A stretch of DNA of 64,000 bases from an uncultured bacterium. Its GTDB lineage: Bacteria; Bacteroidota; Bacteroidia; Bacteroidales; Bacteroidaceae. The notes beneath the pieces were generated by a model. The model was not told the origin of the DNA, made no database searches, and was given only the letters and a program-made list of their open reading frames with translations. Location of the stretch: the NCBI GenBank assembly GCA_905215345.1, contig CAJMPR010000007.1:135539-199538 (forward strand), read 5' to 3'. Each line of letters starts with the position of its first letter. Position 1 is the first letter of the stretch. This document shows positions 35,613 through 45,162 of the stretch, piece by piece. The position numbers and the translations under genes are program-made.

Positions 35613-36509
35613 ATGCTTGACTATAGATATTCAATTATTATTCCGCATCGTGACATTCCGAACTTGTTACAACGATGCCTTGATTCCATTCCTTTGAGAA
35701 AAGAATTACAAATTATTGTGGTCGATGATAACAGTTCTTCCGAGATTGTTGATTTTGCACACTTCCCGGGGAATGATCGTAAAGAGATTGAGATAATTTA
35801 TACGAAGGAAGGGAGGGGAGCAGGTTATGCTCGCAATTGTGGTTTGGAATATGCTAAAGGAGAGTGGTTGTTATTTGCTGATGCTGATGATTTTTTTCTA
35901 CCTGGTTTTTTGGATATTCTTGATGGGTATGTTCATTCCAACTATGATATAATTACGTTTCGTACCGTAAGTGTAGATTCCGATACACTTGCTCCTGTAG
36001 AATCCCGTCAGAGTAATATGTTGGATATATCTGAAAATATGGATATGGACAAACTGAAGTTTCGAAATGATGTTCCTTGGGGAAAAATGATTGCTCATCG
36101 TTTGGTGCAGGAGCATCATCTTCGTTTTGATGAACTTCCGGCAGCCAATGATGCCATGTTTTCGGCATATTTGGATTATTATGCTCAAAAAATAGCAGCA
36201 TCTTCTAAGCCTATATATTGTGCTACGGTGCGTGGCGGTTCTTTGCAATATGGTGTCGTATTAGAGAATCTGTTAACACGTGTTTCTGTGTCATGCCGTT
36301 ACAATCGCTTTCTTAGCCATATAGGGCGTAAGGATAAATTTGTATATAGTTATTTTCGGGTAAAACAGTGTGAGACATTTTTTGGCAGAGAAGGATACTA
36401 CAAGGCTCTGTGGATTTATTTACGAATGGAGCGTACCGGGAATATCTATAAAACTTTTCGTGATTTACTCGCAGATAAGATTAAACATTTGTTTAAGATG
36501 CAGAAATAA
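35613..36509 (+). CDS. Glycosyltransferase family 2
   Basis: 298 residues from ATG 35613 (MLDYRYSIIIPHRDIPN); a TTG at 35589 would overlap the previous gene. GT-A features: IIVVDDNSSSEI, GAGYARNCGLEYAKGEWLLF and DxD in FADADDF. Shorter than its neighbours and without membrane helices. Third successive soluble GT2, so the repeat unit likely has several sugars. Confidence 0.85.
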   Translation: MLDYRYSIIIPHRDIPNLLQRCLDSIPLRKELQIIVVDDNSSSEIVDFAHFPGNDRKEIEIIYTKEGRGAGYARNCGLEYAKGEWLLFADADDFFLPGFLDILDGYVHSNYDIITFRTVSVDSDTLAPVESRQSNMLDISENMDMDKLKFRNDVPWGKMIAHRLVQEHHLRFDELPAANDAMFSAYLDYYAQKIAASSKPIYCATVRGGSLQYGVVLENLLTRVSVSCRYNRFLSHIGRKDKFVYSYFRVKQCETFFGREGYYKALWIYLRMERTGNIYKTFRDLLADKIKHLFKMQK

Positions 36510-36515
36510 GAATCT

Positions 36516-38060
36516 ATGGAAGCAGAATCCCGTGTACGAAAAAGCTACTTGAATGCCCGTGTGAATGTTTTATTTTATCTGGTCACACTGTTCATCGCTT
36601 TCTTTTCCCGAAAGATTTTTCTGGAGAAGTTAGGAGATGATTTTGTGGGTTTGACAGGGACTTTGCAGAATCTGTTGAACTTTCTTAATCTGGCAGAACT
36701 GGGTATTGGTGCTTCTATCGGTTTTGTCTTATATAAACCTTTATACAATAAAGATCATGAGCAGATAAAGGAAATTATATCCGTTCTTGGTTATCTTTAC
36801 CGTAATGTGGGGTTGATGATTCTTGGAATTGGATTACTGCTTGCCTGTTTTCTTCCGTTGATATTTCCGGATATAAGCATTAATTTGGGAGTAACTTATT
36901 TTGCTTATTTTGCTTTTCTGTCATCTTCGCTTCTCAGTTATTTCATGAATTACCGGCAGACTTTGTTGGGGGCAGATCAACGTAATTATGTGGTGACAGC
37001 TTATTTTCAGACGGCTAATATTATCAAGATTATTCTGCAAATGGTGCTTGTCTGCTATATTGGCAGTTACTTTCTTTGGATTGCTATTGAGTTGGGATTT
37101 GGTATATTGTATTCATGCATTCTGAATTGGAAAATCAACCAAGTTTATCCTTGGCTGAAATGTAGCATTGCAGAAGGTAAACTGAAATACGCAGATAATA
37201 AAATTATCATTCGAAAAGCCCGTCAAATGTTTGTACATAAATTGGCAGGCGTAGGGCGTTCACAGTTGCTTCCATTCCTGGTATATGCTTTTACTTCATT
37301 GAAGTTGGTGGCCTATTATGGTAACTATATGCTGATCTTGACCAAACTGAACCAATTTGTGGACAATCTTTTGGGAAGTACTGGGGCCGGAGTGGGGAAT
37401 CTGATTGCTGAAGGTGACCGGAAACGTATTCAGCAAGTCTTTTGGGAGCTTAGTTCGTTGCGGTTCATGATAGCCGCATTCTTGACTTTTGCTTTGTATC
37501 ATTTGATAGATCCGTTTATTATGATATGGCTGGGAGCTGAATATGTATTGCCTCATTCCGTATTAGTAGTTATCCTTGCTAACTTCTTTATTACCCAGTT
37601 TCGTGGCACGAACGATCAGTTTATTTTTGGTTATGGATTGTTTCAAGATACATGGGCACCTATTGCTACACTTATTATTACGGTGGTAGTAGCTTTGATT
37701 GGTGGTTATTTTTGGGGACTTCCGGGTGTATTGTTGGGAGATATAGCCAGTTCGATAACTATTATCAGTATATGGAAACCATATTTTTTATATAAAGAAG
37801 GTTTTAAGATGAAGGTTAGCGGCTATTGGAAAAATATATCTTGCTACTTCTTGTTGTTTGTACTTTCATGGGGATTGACAGACCTGATATTATATCTCTT
37901 GCCATTGCCCGGACCGGAACAAGGATATGGAGTATGGGTGTTTTTTGCTTTGATTTCGTCATTACTCTTCCTGCTGATTTTAGGAGTTTGTTTTTATAGC
38001 TTTTCACAAGGAATGAGGATGTTGGTAGGACGTTTTTTCAAGAAGAAAAGGTTAAGGTAG
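36516..38060 (+). CDS. Polysaccharide flippase (Wzx, MATE/MOP superfamily)
   Basis: 514 residues with twelve to fourteen hydrophobic segments spread along the whole length and basic loops. The layout is that of Wzx-type proteins which move undecaprenyl-linked repeat units to the outer face of the inner membrane. It begins six bases after the preceding GT2 stop. With the Wzy-like polymerase at 43678 and the Wzz-type protein at 45163 it completes a Wzx/Wzy-dependent system, although those genes are on the opposite strand. Confidence 0.87.
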   Translation: MEAESRVRKSYLNARVNVLFYLVTLFIAFFSRKIFLEKLGDDFVGLTGTLQNLLNFLNLAELGIGASIGFVLYKPLYNKDHEQIKEIISVLGYLYRNVGLMILGIGLLLACFLPLIFPDISINLGVTYFAYFAFLSSSLLSYFMNYRQTLLGADQRNYVVTAYFQTANIIKIILQMVLVCYIGSYFLWIAIELGFGILYSCILNWKINQVYPWLKCSIAEGKLKYADNKIIIRKARQMFVHKLAGVGRSQLLPFLVYAFTSLKLVAYYGNYMLILTKLNQFVDNLLGSTGAGVGNLIAEGDRKRIQQVFWELSSLRFMIAAFLTFALYHLIDPFIMIWLGAEYVLPHSVLVVILANFFITQFRGTNDQFIFGYGLFQDTWAPIATLIITVVVALIGGYFWGLPGVLLGDIASSITIISIWKPYFLYKEGFKMKVSGYWKNISCYFLLFVLSWGLTDLILYLLPLPGPEQGYGVWVFFALISSLLFLLILGVCFYSFSQGMRMLVGRFFKKKRLR

Positions 38061-38068
38061 TAGTGTAT

Positions 38069-39115
38069 ATGTCAAGAGTATATTTATGTAAGTTTAATGG
38101 AATGGGTAGTATTCAAAAGAATTTGTCTGTAGAGACATTGCGTGGCATCACTATTATTCTGGTAGTGATGGGACATGTCATAGGTTCAGCGCCCAATGGA
38201 GGTATCAAGATCGACTTTCCACACTTATTGCGTTATGTGTATTTATGGATTGATTATATTCAAATGCCATTGTTTACAGCTATTGCCGGGTGGGTGTATG
38301 CACTCAAACCGTTTTCTGACTTAGGTGGTATCGATGGCTTTGTGCGCAAGAAGGCATTGCGTCTGTTGGTTCCAATGGCTGTGGTAGGTACTCTCTATTT
38401 TCTGGTACAGTACGTGATGCCGGGTACGAACAATAAGGGCGATCTCACTCAAATATGGCGTATCTATATTTTCCCTTATACAATCTATTGGTATTTACCT
38501 TCACTCTTCCTTATCTTTATGGTGCAGTGGTATATAGATAGTCGTCAATGGATGAATAATTGGGTGAAGTGGGGAGTGTGTTGTGGAGTAGCCGTTGCGT
38601 TGAGTATGGTGAATGATAAAGGTTTTTTGCACGAGCTTCCTAATTTGTTTAGCTTTAAGGGAGCGATAGGGCAACTACCTTATTTTTTTGTAGGTGTTGC
38701 TGCCTGTCGTTTTGCTGAGGAAATATCTTACAGGAATTTGGTTAAGTGGTTGATGGGGGCAATTGCACTGACCGGTATTGTTATGATACAAATAGTATGG
38801 TTTGAGCCAGAAGATTCTATTTGGATAAGGCACAACTTATACGTGTTGGCTTTGATTCCCACTTTATTTTTGTTGCTGGCAATAAAGTGGCATAATCATT
38901 TTTTTGTATGGGTGGGTAGATATGCATACACAATCTATCTGTTTCATGGCTTTGGAACATCGGGCGGCAGAATTATTCTGCAAAGGCTGAATATATACAA
39001 TGAGTTTATGGCTTTTATTTTCGCAACTATAATAGCTGTTTTTCTTCCCATATTGGTTGAAAAGTTATTCAGTAAAGTAAGATTGTTCAGAGTATTTTTC
39101 CTCGGGAAAAAATAG
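38069..39115 (+). CDS. Membrane acyltransferase family 3
   Basis: 348 residues from ATG 38069; ATG 38102 (MGSIQKNLSVETLRG) is also plausible and gives the usual family start. About ten membrane helices. The motif ETLRGITIILVVMGHVIG has the His characteristic of acyltransferase-3 proteins that add acetyl or similar groups to sugars. It probably decorates the polysaccharide. Last gene of the plus block; the next gene converges on it after about 30 bases without a strong terminator. Confidence 0.85.
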   Translation: MSRVYLCKFNGMGSIQKNLSVETLRGITIILVVMGHVIGSAPNGGIKIDFPHLLRYVYLWIDYIQMPLFTAIAGWVYALKPFSDLGGIDGFVRKKALRLLVPMAVVGTLYFLVQYVMPGTNNKGDLTQIWRIYIFPYTIYWYLPSLFLIFMVQWYIDSRQWMNNWVKWGVCCGVAVALSMVNDKGFLHELPNLFSFKGAIGQLPYFFVGVAACRFAEEISYRNLVKWLMGAIALTGIVMIQIVWFEPEDSIWIRHNLYVLALIPTLFLLLAIKWHNHFFVWVGRYAYTIYLFHGFGTSGGRIILQRLNIYNEFMAFIFATIIAVFLPILVEKLFSKVRLFRVFFLGKK

Positions 39116-39146
39116 TATAACAGTGATTACTGTACGTTTATTACAA

Positions 39147-40085
39147 TCATTTTTTTTTGAAACGATTGCGTATGCGTAATAGTAGGTTACGCAATTGGGG
39201 CAGGGCTTGACCGGATTTCAAATTGTACAACAAAGATTTGGAGTCGTATATCATCTGGAAATTTTCAGTACACAATACCGGTTTTTTTGCAAGACTGTTT
39301 ATTTCAAGGGCTTGTGACAGATTGCTTTCCACAAACAGCATGTAATCAATGGAAGACTTGTATTCCTTGGCTTTGAACGATGCATGGCAGTTGGCACGTT
39401 GACGGGCTTCTTTATTGGGTAGGTCGAGCATAACCAATTTGTCATATTTTACACCGTTTTTTTGTAACCAAGCTTCCGTTTCGAAGCGGTATTTCTCCAG
39501 ACGGGATGTGACGAGCGTACCAATGGGAGAGCCGGGGATAAACAAGGGACGAGCATTCAATAGAAATTGCCGATAGCGTTCGCCGTCGTCGTTTTCCTCC
39601 GGTGTAGGATCTACGCACAATACTCCGTCAATATCAAAACAAGCTTTGCGTAATATAGTGTGATTTAGTATATTCCACTGAAAATAGCGGGGTAGAGGCA
39701 CAGATTCAAAATAATAGTCTACCATATCCGTTTTGGCAGGAATAGCGTAGATGACGCAATATTGAATGTCGAAATCACCTTCCAGTTCTTTGAGTTGCTC
39801 TTTGCATTTGTTTAGCGCCGAACCACTGGAAATACTGTCATCCACAACGAGAATCTTCTTGAACTGGTTAATATCAAAAAATTGCCCCCTTTCTCCGGCT
39901 TTGTAAATATGCCCGTTGCGAAAAGAGTCCAAATCTGTCACGGGGCGGTTGAGGTAGAGTGCCAGCAGGTTGGCTGGAAACATTCCACTACGCGGAATGC
40001 CGACGATGAGGTCGAAATCGCGCGGAAGGATGTAGAGACGTTTAAGTATAATCTCATTCAGGTCATTGATATTACGGTAGTTCAT
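39147..40085 (-). CDS. Phosphoribosyltransferase-HAD fusion protein
   Basis: 312 residues in two parts. Residues 1 to about 135 are a type I phosphoribosyltransferase domain with the PRPP-binding loop ILVVDDSISSGSA (78-90) and the loop GIPRSGMFPA. Residues about 148-270 look like a HAD phosphatase, with ACFDIDGVLCVD (148-159, nucleophile D151, acid D153) and a later TSR and KPVLCTE region. The tail is basic. A pyrophosphate-forming and a phosphate-removing domain joined in one protein inside a polysaccharide locus is unusual; the substrate is unknown. It overlaps the upstream glycosyltransferase by four bases. Confidence 0.75.
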   Translation of the reverse strand: MNYRNINDLNEIILKRLYILPRDFDLIVGIPRSGMFPANLLALYLNRPVTDLDSFRNGHIYKAGERGQFFDINQFKKILVVDDSISSGSALNKCKEQLKELEGDFDIQYCVIYAIPAKTDMVDYYFESVPLPRYFQWNILNHTILRKACFDIDGVLCVDPTPEENDDGERYRQFLLNARPLFIPGSPIGTLVTSRLEKYRFETEAWLQKNGVKYDKLVMLDLPNKEARQRANCHASFKAKEYKSSIDYMLFVESNLSQALEINSLAKKPVLCTENFQMIYDSKSLLYNLKSGQALPQLRNLLLRIRNRFKKK

Positions 40086-41302
40086 TGAGCTTCTTCTTTT
40101 AAGTAGTTTTCTATGATGCCATAGATTTTCTGTACGCTATGCCCCCAACTGTGTGTCTGGGCAAAGGCAACACGCGCTTGCTCCAGTTTCTTGGAACCGG
40201 CTTCGGACAAGGCTTGGTCGATGCTGCGAAGCCATTCTTCCCGACTGGAGGCAAGGTGGGTATGGGCGGCAAATATGTCGCGCATGGTGTGGGTGCTGGT
40301 CGCCACGGTGGGTTTACCCATAGCGAGGTATTCGTCTATCTTCAGCGGATAGTTGCCGTCGGTAATGGGATTTACCATTTGGGGATTGATACATATATCA
40401 TAAGCACGAAGATAGGCGGGGAGTTCTGCTACGGTTTTCTTTCCCAGAAAGTATACATTGGGCAATGTGTGAATGGGGTGAAGGCGGAAGCCCTCATCTT
40501 CGGGCCCGGTGAACACAAAACTGTATTGCGGACGTTGCTCTGCCAATGCCTGTAACAGGTCGCTGTCCAGACGGGTACTGTTCACCGTACCCAGATAGCC
40601 CACAATGGGCCGGGGGATGCTACGAATATCTTCGGGGGTATCGTATGTGCGGGATGCATCGTACAGTTCAAGGTTCACACCTGTCTCAATGGGGTATGTA
40701 TGCAGATTATACCCACTCAGTTCGGCGGCGAAGTTGGTGGAATTGGCGAGTACGAGGTCGGCCGATGCGGCAAGTTCACGTTCGCAACGTGGTCCGTGTT
40801 TGCGCCAGTAACTTTCACCGATAATGTAATCACGGCGGTAATAGATACTCAGTGCCGGACGGAGGTATTCTTTCAGGTAACGGCTGCGAAAAATGTCTGT
40901 ATCGATGAGGTGTATATAGTTACGGAAACCTGCGGCTTCGGCTTGTTGTTTTATCCAGTTGCCAAGTTTACGGTTATTTATACGGTTGAAGCGGTTAAAC
41001 AACGATAGGGGGAACTTGTTGACTGACAGCAGTGTAAATGGACAGTCCAATATCCACATGTTTTCGTTGATTTGCCGCAGGGGAGAGGCTTTGCCTTGCA
41101 ATACTTCCATGCGGCGGCGGAAAGGGGCGGAAGTGTCCTTATGCAGCAGGGAGTGCAGGCGTGAAGCCATATCAAGCGGAGTACTTACATAAAGCACCCG
41201 GTTCTGCTTGGAGATTTCTAATGCCGTATTCTTAATGGTACTGCCTATTTCGATGTCCCACGGTTGCAGGCTGGTGATGATAAAGTCTCTTCCGGTTATC
41301 AT
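40082..41302 (-). CDS. Glycosyltransferase, GT4/GT1-type (GT-B fold)
   Basis: 406 residues, no signal peptide. Rossmann-like N- and C-halves; the C-terminal nucleotide-sugar part shows IVGYLGTVNSTRLDSDLLQA, YFLGKKTVAELPAYLRAYDI and PLKIDEYLAMGKPTVAT, as in GT-B retaining transferases. It resembles enzymes annotated as teichuronic acid or mannosyl transferases. Stop and start overlap (ATGA) with the phosphoribosyltransferase-HAD gene, so translation is coupled. Confidence 0.85.
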   Translation of the reverse strand: MITGRDFIITSLQPWDIEIGSTIKNTALEISKQNRVLYVSTPLDMASRLHSLLHKDTSAPFRRRMEVLQGKASPLRQINENMWILDCPFTLLSVNKFPLSLFNRFNRINNRKLGNWIKQQAEAAGFRNYIHLIDTDIFRSRYLKEYLRPALSIYYRRDYIIGESYWRKHGPRCERELAASADLVLANSTNFAAELSGYNLHTYPIETGVNLELYDASRTYDTPEDIRSIPRPIVGYLGTVNSTRLDSDLLQALAEQRPQYSFVFTGPEDEGFRLHPIHTLPNVYFLGKKTVAELPAYLRAYDICINPQMVNPITDGNYPLKIDEYLAMGKPTVATSTHTMRDIFAAHTHLASSREEWLRSIDQALSEAGSKKLEQARVAFAQTHSWGHSVQKIYGIIENYLKEEAQ

Positions 41303-41308
41303 GCCTTC

Positions 41309-42430
41309 TCAAGCTTTTAAGGATTCGTAGATGGCGGAAAGCTCGTCGGCGGTATTCTTCCAGGAGAATTTCTTCACGCGATTTAGTCCGTAGGCTTTCT
41401 GCTGCTCGTACAGCGTGTTATCTGTTTCCAGTTGCAGCAGGGCGTTGGCTATGTCTTCTGCCTTGAAAGGGTCTACGGTCAAGGCTCCTTCACCTGCCAC
41501 TTCAGGCATGGCGGACGTGTTTCCTGTAATTATGGGAGTACCGCATGCCATGGCTTCAAGCATCGGTATACCAAAGCTCTCGCGTAGCGACGGGTAAAGA
41601 AAAGCAAACGCACCGTTGTAGAGAGTAGCCAGATCGGTATTGCTGATGTAACCTGGAAAATATAGAGAAGCCTTGATGTTACTAATTCCTTCTTGTTGTA
41701 ACAGGTTGTCGATGTAGGGTTCCTTCAAGTCAGCTATCAGCAAGGGGCGCTTCACGGCAGATTGTTGCAAGTAGATGCTGTATGCCTTGAGCATGCAGGC
41801 TGCATTCTTTTTGGGATCGGTGTTTCCAAGGAAGAATAGATAACCGGTTTGAGGAATATATTTCTTTATAATTGAAAGCTTTGTTTCGGCTTGTTCATGG
41901 AAATGCGTACTGTATCCGTTGTAAATGGCAGTAATGCGCTGGACAGGAATGTTTAGTGCCTTTCGGATACGATCACATTCAAAATGGGATACAGTAATGA
42001 TTTTCTTACATCTTTTCAGGATACGGGGAACGACCAGCCGACGGTAATGCCATCCCATCTCTTGATAGAGCGAAGGACTATGGTGCTGGCGGGGTTCCAG
42101 ATAAATGATGTCATGCAATGTCAGCACCAAAGGTACGGGGCACCATAGGGGGGCGGTATTGGAGGTACAATGTAGCAAATCGGCTCCGATTCGTCTGACG
42201 GCCAGTGGCAGTGCAACTTGTTCCCACAAGGGGTAGGTGGGACAGTTGATTTCTACGATAGAGAGGTTGTCGCTCTCTTCAAGACAACGATCTTCACCTG
42301 GAGCAACAAGGATATAGTAATGATTTCCGTCTTCCCTTTTTTGTAACTCACGTATCGTTTCCAAAGCGACGAAATCCATCCCGTGCTTGTTGGGACGGAA
42401 TATCCTCTGGGCTTCAATGGCGATTTTCAT
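41309..42430 (-). CDS. Glycosyltransferase family 4
   Basis: 373 residues from ATG 42430 (MKIAIEAQRIFRPNKHG). GT4 features: DLLHCTSNTAPLW, KIITVSHFECDRI, FFLGNTDPKKNAACMLKAY and the E-x7-E motif region ESFGIPMLEAMACGTPI near residue 285. This is the pattern of mannosyl- or rhamnosyltransferases acting on lipid-linked glycans. It is six bases from the downstream transferase. Confidence 0.9.
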   Translation of the reverse strand: MKIAIEAQRIFRPNKHGMDFVALETIRELQKREDGNHYYILVAPGEDRCLEESDNLSIVEINCPTYPLWEQVALPLAVRRIGADLLHCTSNTAPLWCPVPLVLTLHDIIYLEPRQHHSPSLYQEMGWHYRRLVVPRILKRCKKIITVSHFECDRIRKALNIPVQRITAIYNGYSTHFHEQAETKLSIIKKYIPQTGYLFFLGNTDPKKNAACMLKAYSIYLQQSAVKRPLLIADLKEPYIDNLLQQEGISNIKASLYFPGYISNTDLATLYNGAFAFLYPSLRESFGIPMLEAMACGTPIITGNTSAMPEVAGEGALTVDPFKAEDIANALLQLETDNTLYEQQKAYGLNRVKKFSWKNTADELSAIYESLKA

Positions 42431-42481
42431 ATGCACTCTATCACTATATTACCTTATCTTTCTTTATCTTTCTTTTGTATT

Positions 42482-43681
42482 TTATTCTTTCTTCCCCTTT
42501 TTCTTTGTAAATCTTTTAATGTGGCTGGCATTGGAAGTAAATACTAATATAGGCAAAGCCCAAATAGCTTTTCTGAATCGTTTAGAAACCTCTCCTTCGG
42601 GTAGTGCCATAAGGAAAGCTAACCCGATGGCAGCTATTAATACATACCATTTCGGACTTAAAGTCCAGTCCATTATGCTCACAACGATAGTTATCAACGT
42701 GATGGCGGCTATCAACAAGAAGCGGGAGGGAAGTAACCACTGGAATAGCTTGTTGGCATAGTCCCACTCACCACGGAGTAGGGCAAAAGGTAACTTTTTC
42801 ATTGCAAAGATACTACTGCTGTACTGTGAGCGGAGCCAGCCGAGGCGTTGTGCTTCGTAACCGTTGGCATTTTCTGCTTTCTTACTGTAACAAACTACTT
42901 CTTCCAGGTATTCAGTATAGATGTTCTGCTTCAAAAGAGCTGTTTCCATAGCTTTACTCAAGTCTGAACCTGCTAATGTGGGAGCCACCTCGTGGAACAT
43001 TTCGAAGTCAAATGCCATGGCAGAACCAATCAATGCGGAGGAGAATCCCATACGGGTATGTGCTTTACGGAAGAGGTTATTGTTGATTTCTTCACTGGTG
43101 GCATTGAGTACAGCAATGCTGGTTGTGAGATTTTCTGTCATACGATGTGCCTGTATGGCATCACATCCCGAATAGTAAGCACTGTTGAATAATTCAAGGG
43201 CATTGGGAACGACATGATTATCAGAGTTAAAAATGATAATCATATCATATTCTTCGGGTGAGTAGCGCTCCATCACCTGCTGGATGGCATATACCTTGGT
43301 ACAGTGCTCTTTGTCGGGCACTACGATGTTGACCGGCATTTGTAGCAGGGTTATCAGGTCTTCTTCGGGTAATTGGGTAGCAGCTACAGCTATGTCATAT
43401 TTATCACGGGGATATTGTTGGGTATCAAGGAAGTTATTGATGGAATTAATAACTTCCTTCCCGTTGCGCAACACTGTGAAAAGTACCAGAAAACGGTGCT
43501 TTTTCTTAGCTGTGGGATAGGGGTTCTTATATTTTCCCAATGAAAATAATGCGCAGACAAACAGGTAGACCACGGGTATAGCCATAATGAGGAATAAAAC
43601 GGCGTCAGTTATCTGCAAGGCGTTGTTATTCTCGTCCATCCACCAATCGGGATTGAATATGGAAAAAATGTCGTTTATCAT
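42482..43681 (-). CDS. Membrane glycosyltransferase family 2, paralogue of the transferase at 30391
   Basis: 399 residues with an N-terminal helix (about 27-50), a GT2 core (FLVLFTVLRNGKEVIN; NSDN where the DxD is expected) and two or three C-terminal helices. The segment EEINNNLFRKAHTRMGFSSA matches the paralogue at 30391; the processive motif is weaker (QRLGWLRSQY). It overlaps the polymerase gene by four bases. Function in the polysaccharide pathway is inferred from context. Confidence 0.85.
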   Translation of the reverse strand: MINDIFSIFNPDWWMDENNNALQITDAVLFLIMAIPVVYLFVCALFSLGKYKNPYPTAKKKHRFLVLFTVLRNGKEVINSINNFLDTQQYPRDKYDIAVAATQLPEEDLITLLQMPVNIVVPDKEHCTKVYAIQQVMERYSPEEYDMIIIFNSDNHVVPNALELFNSAYYSGCDAIQAHRMTENLTTSIAVLNATSEEINNNLFRKAHTRMGFSSALIGSAMAFDFEMFHEVAPTLAGSDLSKAMETALLKQNIYTEYLEEVVCYSKKAENANGYEAQRLGWLRSQYSSSIFAMKKLPFALLRGEWDYANKLFQWLLPSRFLLIAAITLITIVVSIMDWTLSPKWYVLIAAIGLAFLMALPEGEVSKRFRKAIWALPILVFTSNASHIKRFTKKKGKKE

Positions 43682-45159
43682 ATCGTTTGAATGTTTTTAT
43701 TTACTTTTGATAATGCTTGTTCTTTTTCTTCGGCTAATTGGCGATCCATGTAGGGACCGTTCAGTATGAATGCCATGAAGGTGAATAAAATGAATTGTGT
43801 ATTGGGCTGGTTGAAAAACTGGTTACCATAGGCACTGAGCATCAATCCGAACAGGCCGCAAAGCATCGCGATAAGTATCATTTTTAGCTGCTTATCTTTG
43901 ACCTTGAACATTACGAGGTAACATCCCCATAACAATATGACAAGCAGAACTGCAATGTGTAAAATCAACCCCACAATACCTGTTTGAACCCAAATCTTAA
44001 TGTAATAGGAGTCTACCGGAATTGTTGTAATGTATCTTTCACCATATTTTTGAGCTTCTACACCTGCCAGGCCCATACCTTCACCGAAAGGTTTGTCTTT
44101 TAGATATTCTCCAATTAGTTTCTGGTTTTCAATACGTACGTTAAAAGAGGCATCATCACCAGGTCTGAATGCAGTACGCATGCGTCGTATGAACTGGTTG
44201 CCCTCACCGATGTAGGTAAATGCAAAGAATACATAGATGAGTATTCCTAAAATACCGCCCGTTAGTGTCAGCTTGATATTTTTGATAATAAGGCAAAAAA
44301 GAATTAATCCGCCTAAAGGAACTATCATGGCTCCACGGGTACCTGACATGAACATACCAATCAAGCCTAAAATGGATATTAGGAGATAGAAAAGCCGGAG
44401 TTTCTTTCCTGGAGTATTGAAAGCAATGATAGCGTACACAATTGCGAAGTTACCCATATTGGAGCCACTGTTTCCGGCATCGGAGAAGATTGAGAAATAA
44501 CGAATACCGCTGCTCAATAAATGTGTGCGATAGCTGTCAGTGGAATATAACCAGGTAATCTCGTATTGGTCGAACCCGATATACTTCTGTATCATAATTT
44601 TTATGAAGGCAATGATAGTATAGATGGCAATTGCCATTAAAAGTATCTTTATCAACTTATATTGTGATAACAAGACAGAACAAAATATAGCGAATAACAA
44701 AGTACTTGGATAAAAACCACGAGTGTTTATCCAAGCCTCGGTCAGTCCACGAGGATTTAGAACCTCCATAAAACAGAATATAAACCATACTGCATATCCA
44801 ACAGTCATTGCATTGACAGCACGCTTCCAATTTAAATCACGGGAAGTCAATGCATGAAATAACATGCAAACAAAAAAATAGATTAAGGCAACTTCCAATA
44901 TAGCACTGACATTGGATTGACGTACGAATACTCTTGCTATAACTCCCCAAAATCCGGCAATGATGCCATATGATAATAAGCTAATAATAGGGTATTTAAT
45001 AGAAATGCCGAATATCAATGCTATGAAAGGAAATACCGCAACTACAAAAATACTGCTAATACTACCTGACATTCCGAAATATGCAATAGCAGCCAATCCG
45101 CTGGTCATTATGATAGCGGTCATCACTCCGGTAGATATATGTTGGCTTTTTTGTAGCAT
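43678..45159 (-). CDS. O-antigen polymerase/ligase-like membrane protein (Wzy-type)
   Basis: 493 residues with at least eleven membrane segments and one large outer loop near the last third (ENQKLIGEYLKDKPFGEGMG then YITTIPVDSYYIKIWVQTGI), the hallmark of the O-antigen ligase/Wzy family. It should polymerise repeat units at the periplasmic face. It lies between the chain-length protein and the membrane GT2. Confidence 0.85.
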   Translation of the reverse strand: MLQKSQHISTGVMTAIIMTSGLAAIAYFGMSGSISSIFVVAVFPFIALIFGISIKYPIISLLSYGIIAGFWGVIARVFVRQSNVSAILEVALIYFFVCMLFHALTSRDLNWKRAVNAMTVGYAVWFIFCFMEVLNPRGLTEAWINTRGFYPSTLLFAIFCSVLLSQYKLIKILLMAIAIYTIIAFIKIMIQKYIGFDQYEITWLYSTDSYRTHLLSSGIRYFSIFSDAGNSGSNMGNFAIVYAIIAFNTPGKKLRLFYLLISILGLIGMFMSGTRGAMIVPLGGLILFCLIIKNIKLTLTGGILGILIYVFFAFTYIGEGNQFIRRMRTAFRPGDDASFNVRIENQKLIGEYLKDKPFGEGMGLAGVEAQKYGERYITTIPVDSYYIKIWVQTGIVGLILHIAVLLVILLWGCYLVMFKVKDKQLKMILIAMLCGLFGLMLSAYGNQFFNQPNTQFILFTFMAFILNGPYMDRQLAEEKEQALSKVNKNIQTI

Positions 45160-45162
45160 ATC

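Noticed and set aside
39116..39146. Terminator between the convergent polysaccharide blocks
   Set aside because: Only a five-base stem (ACAGT/ACTGT) without adjacent T-run; too weak to call.
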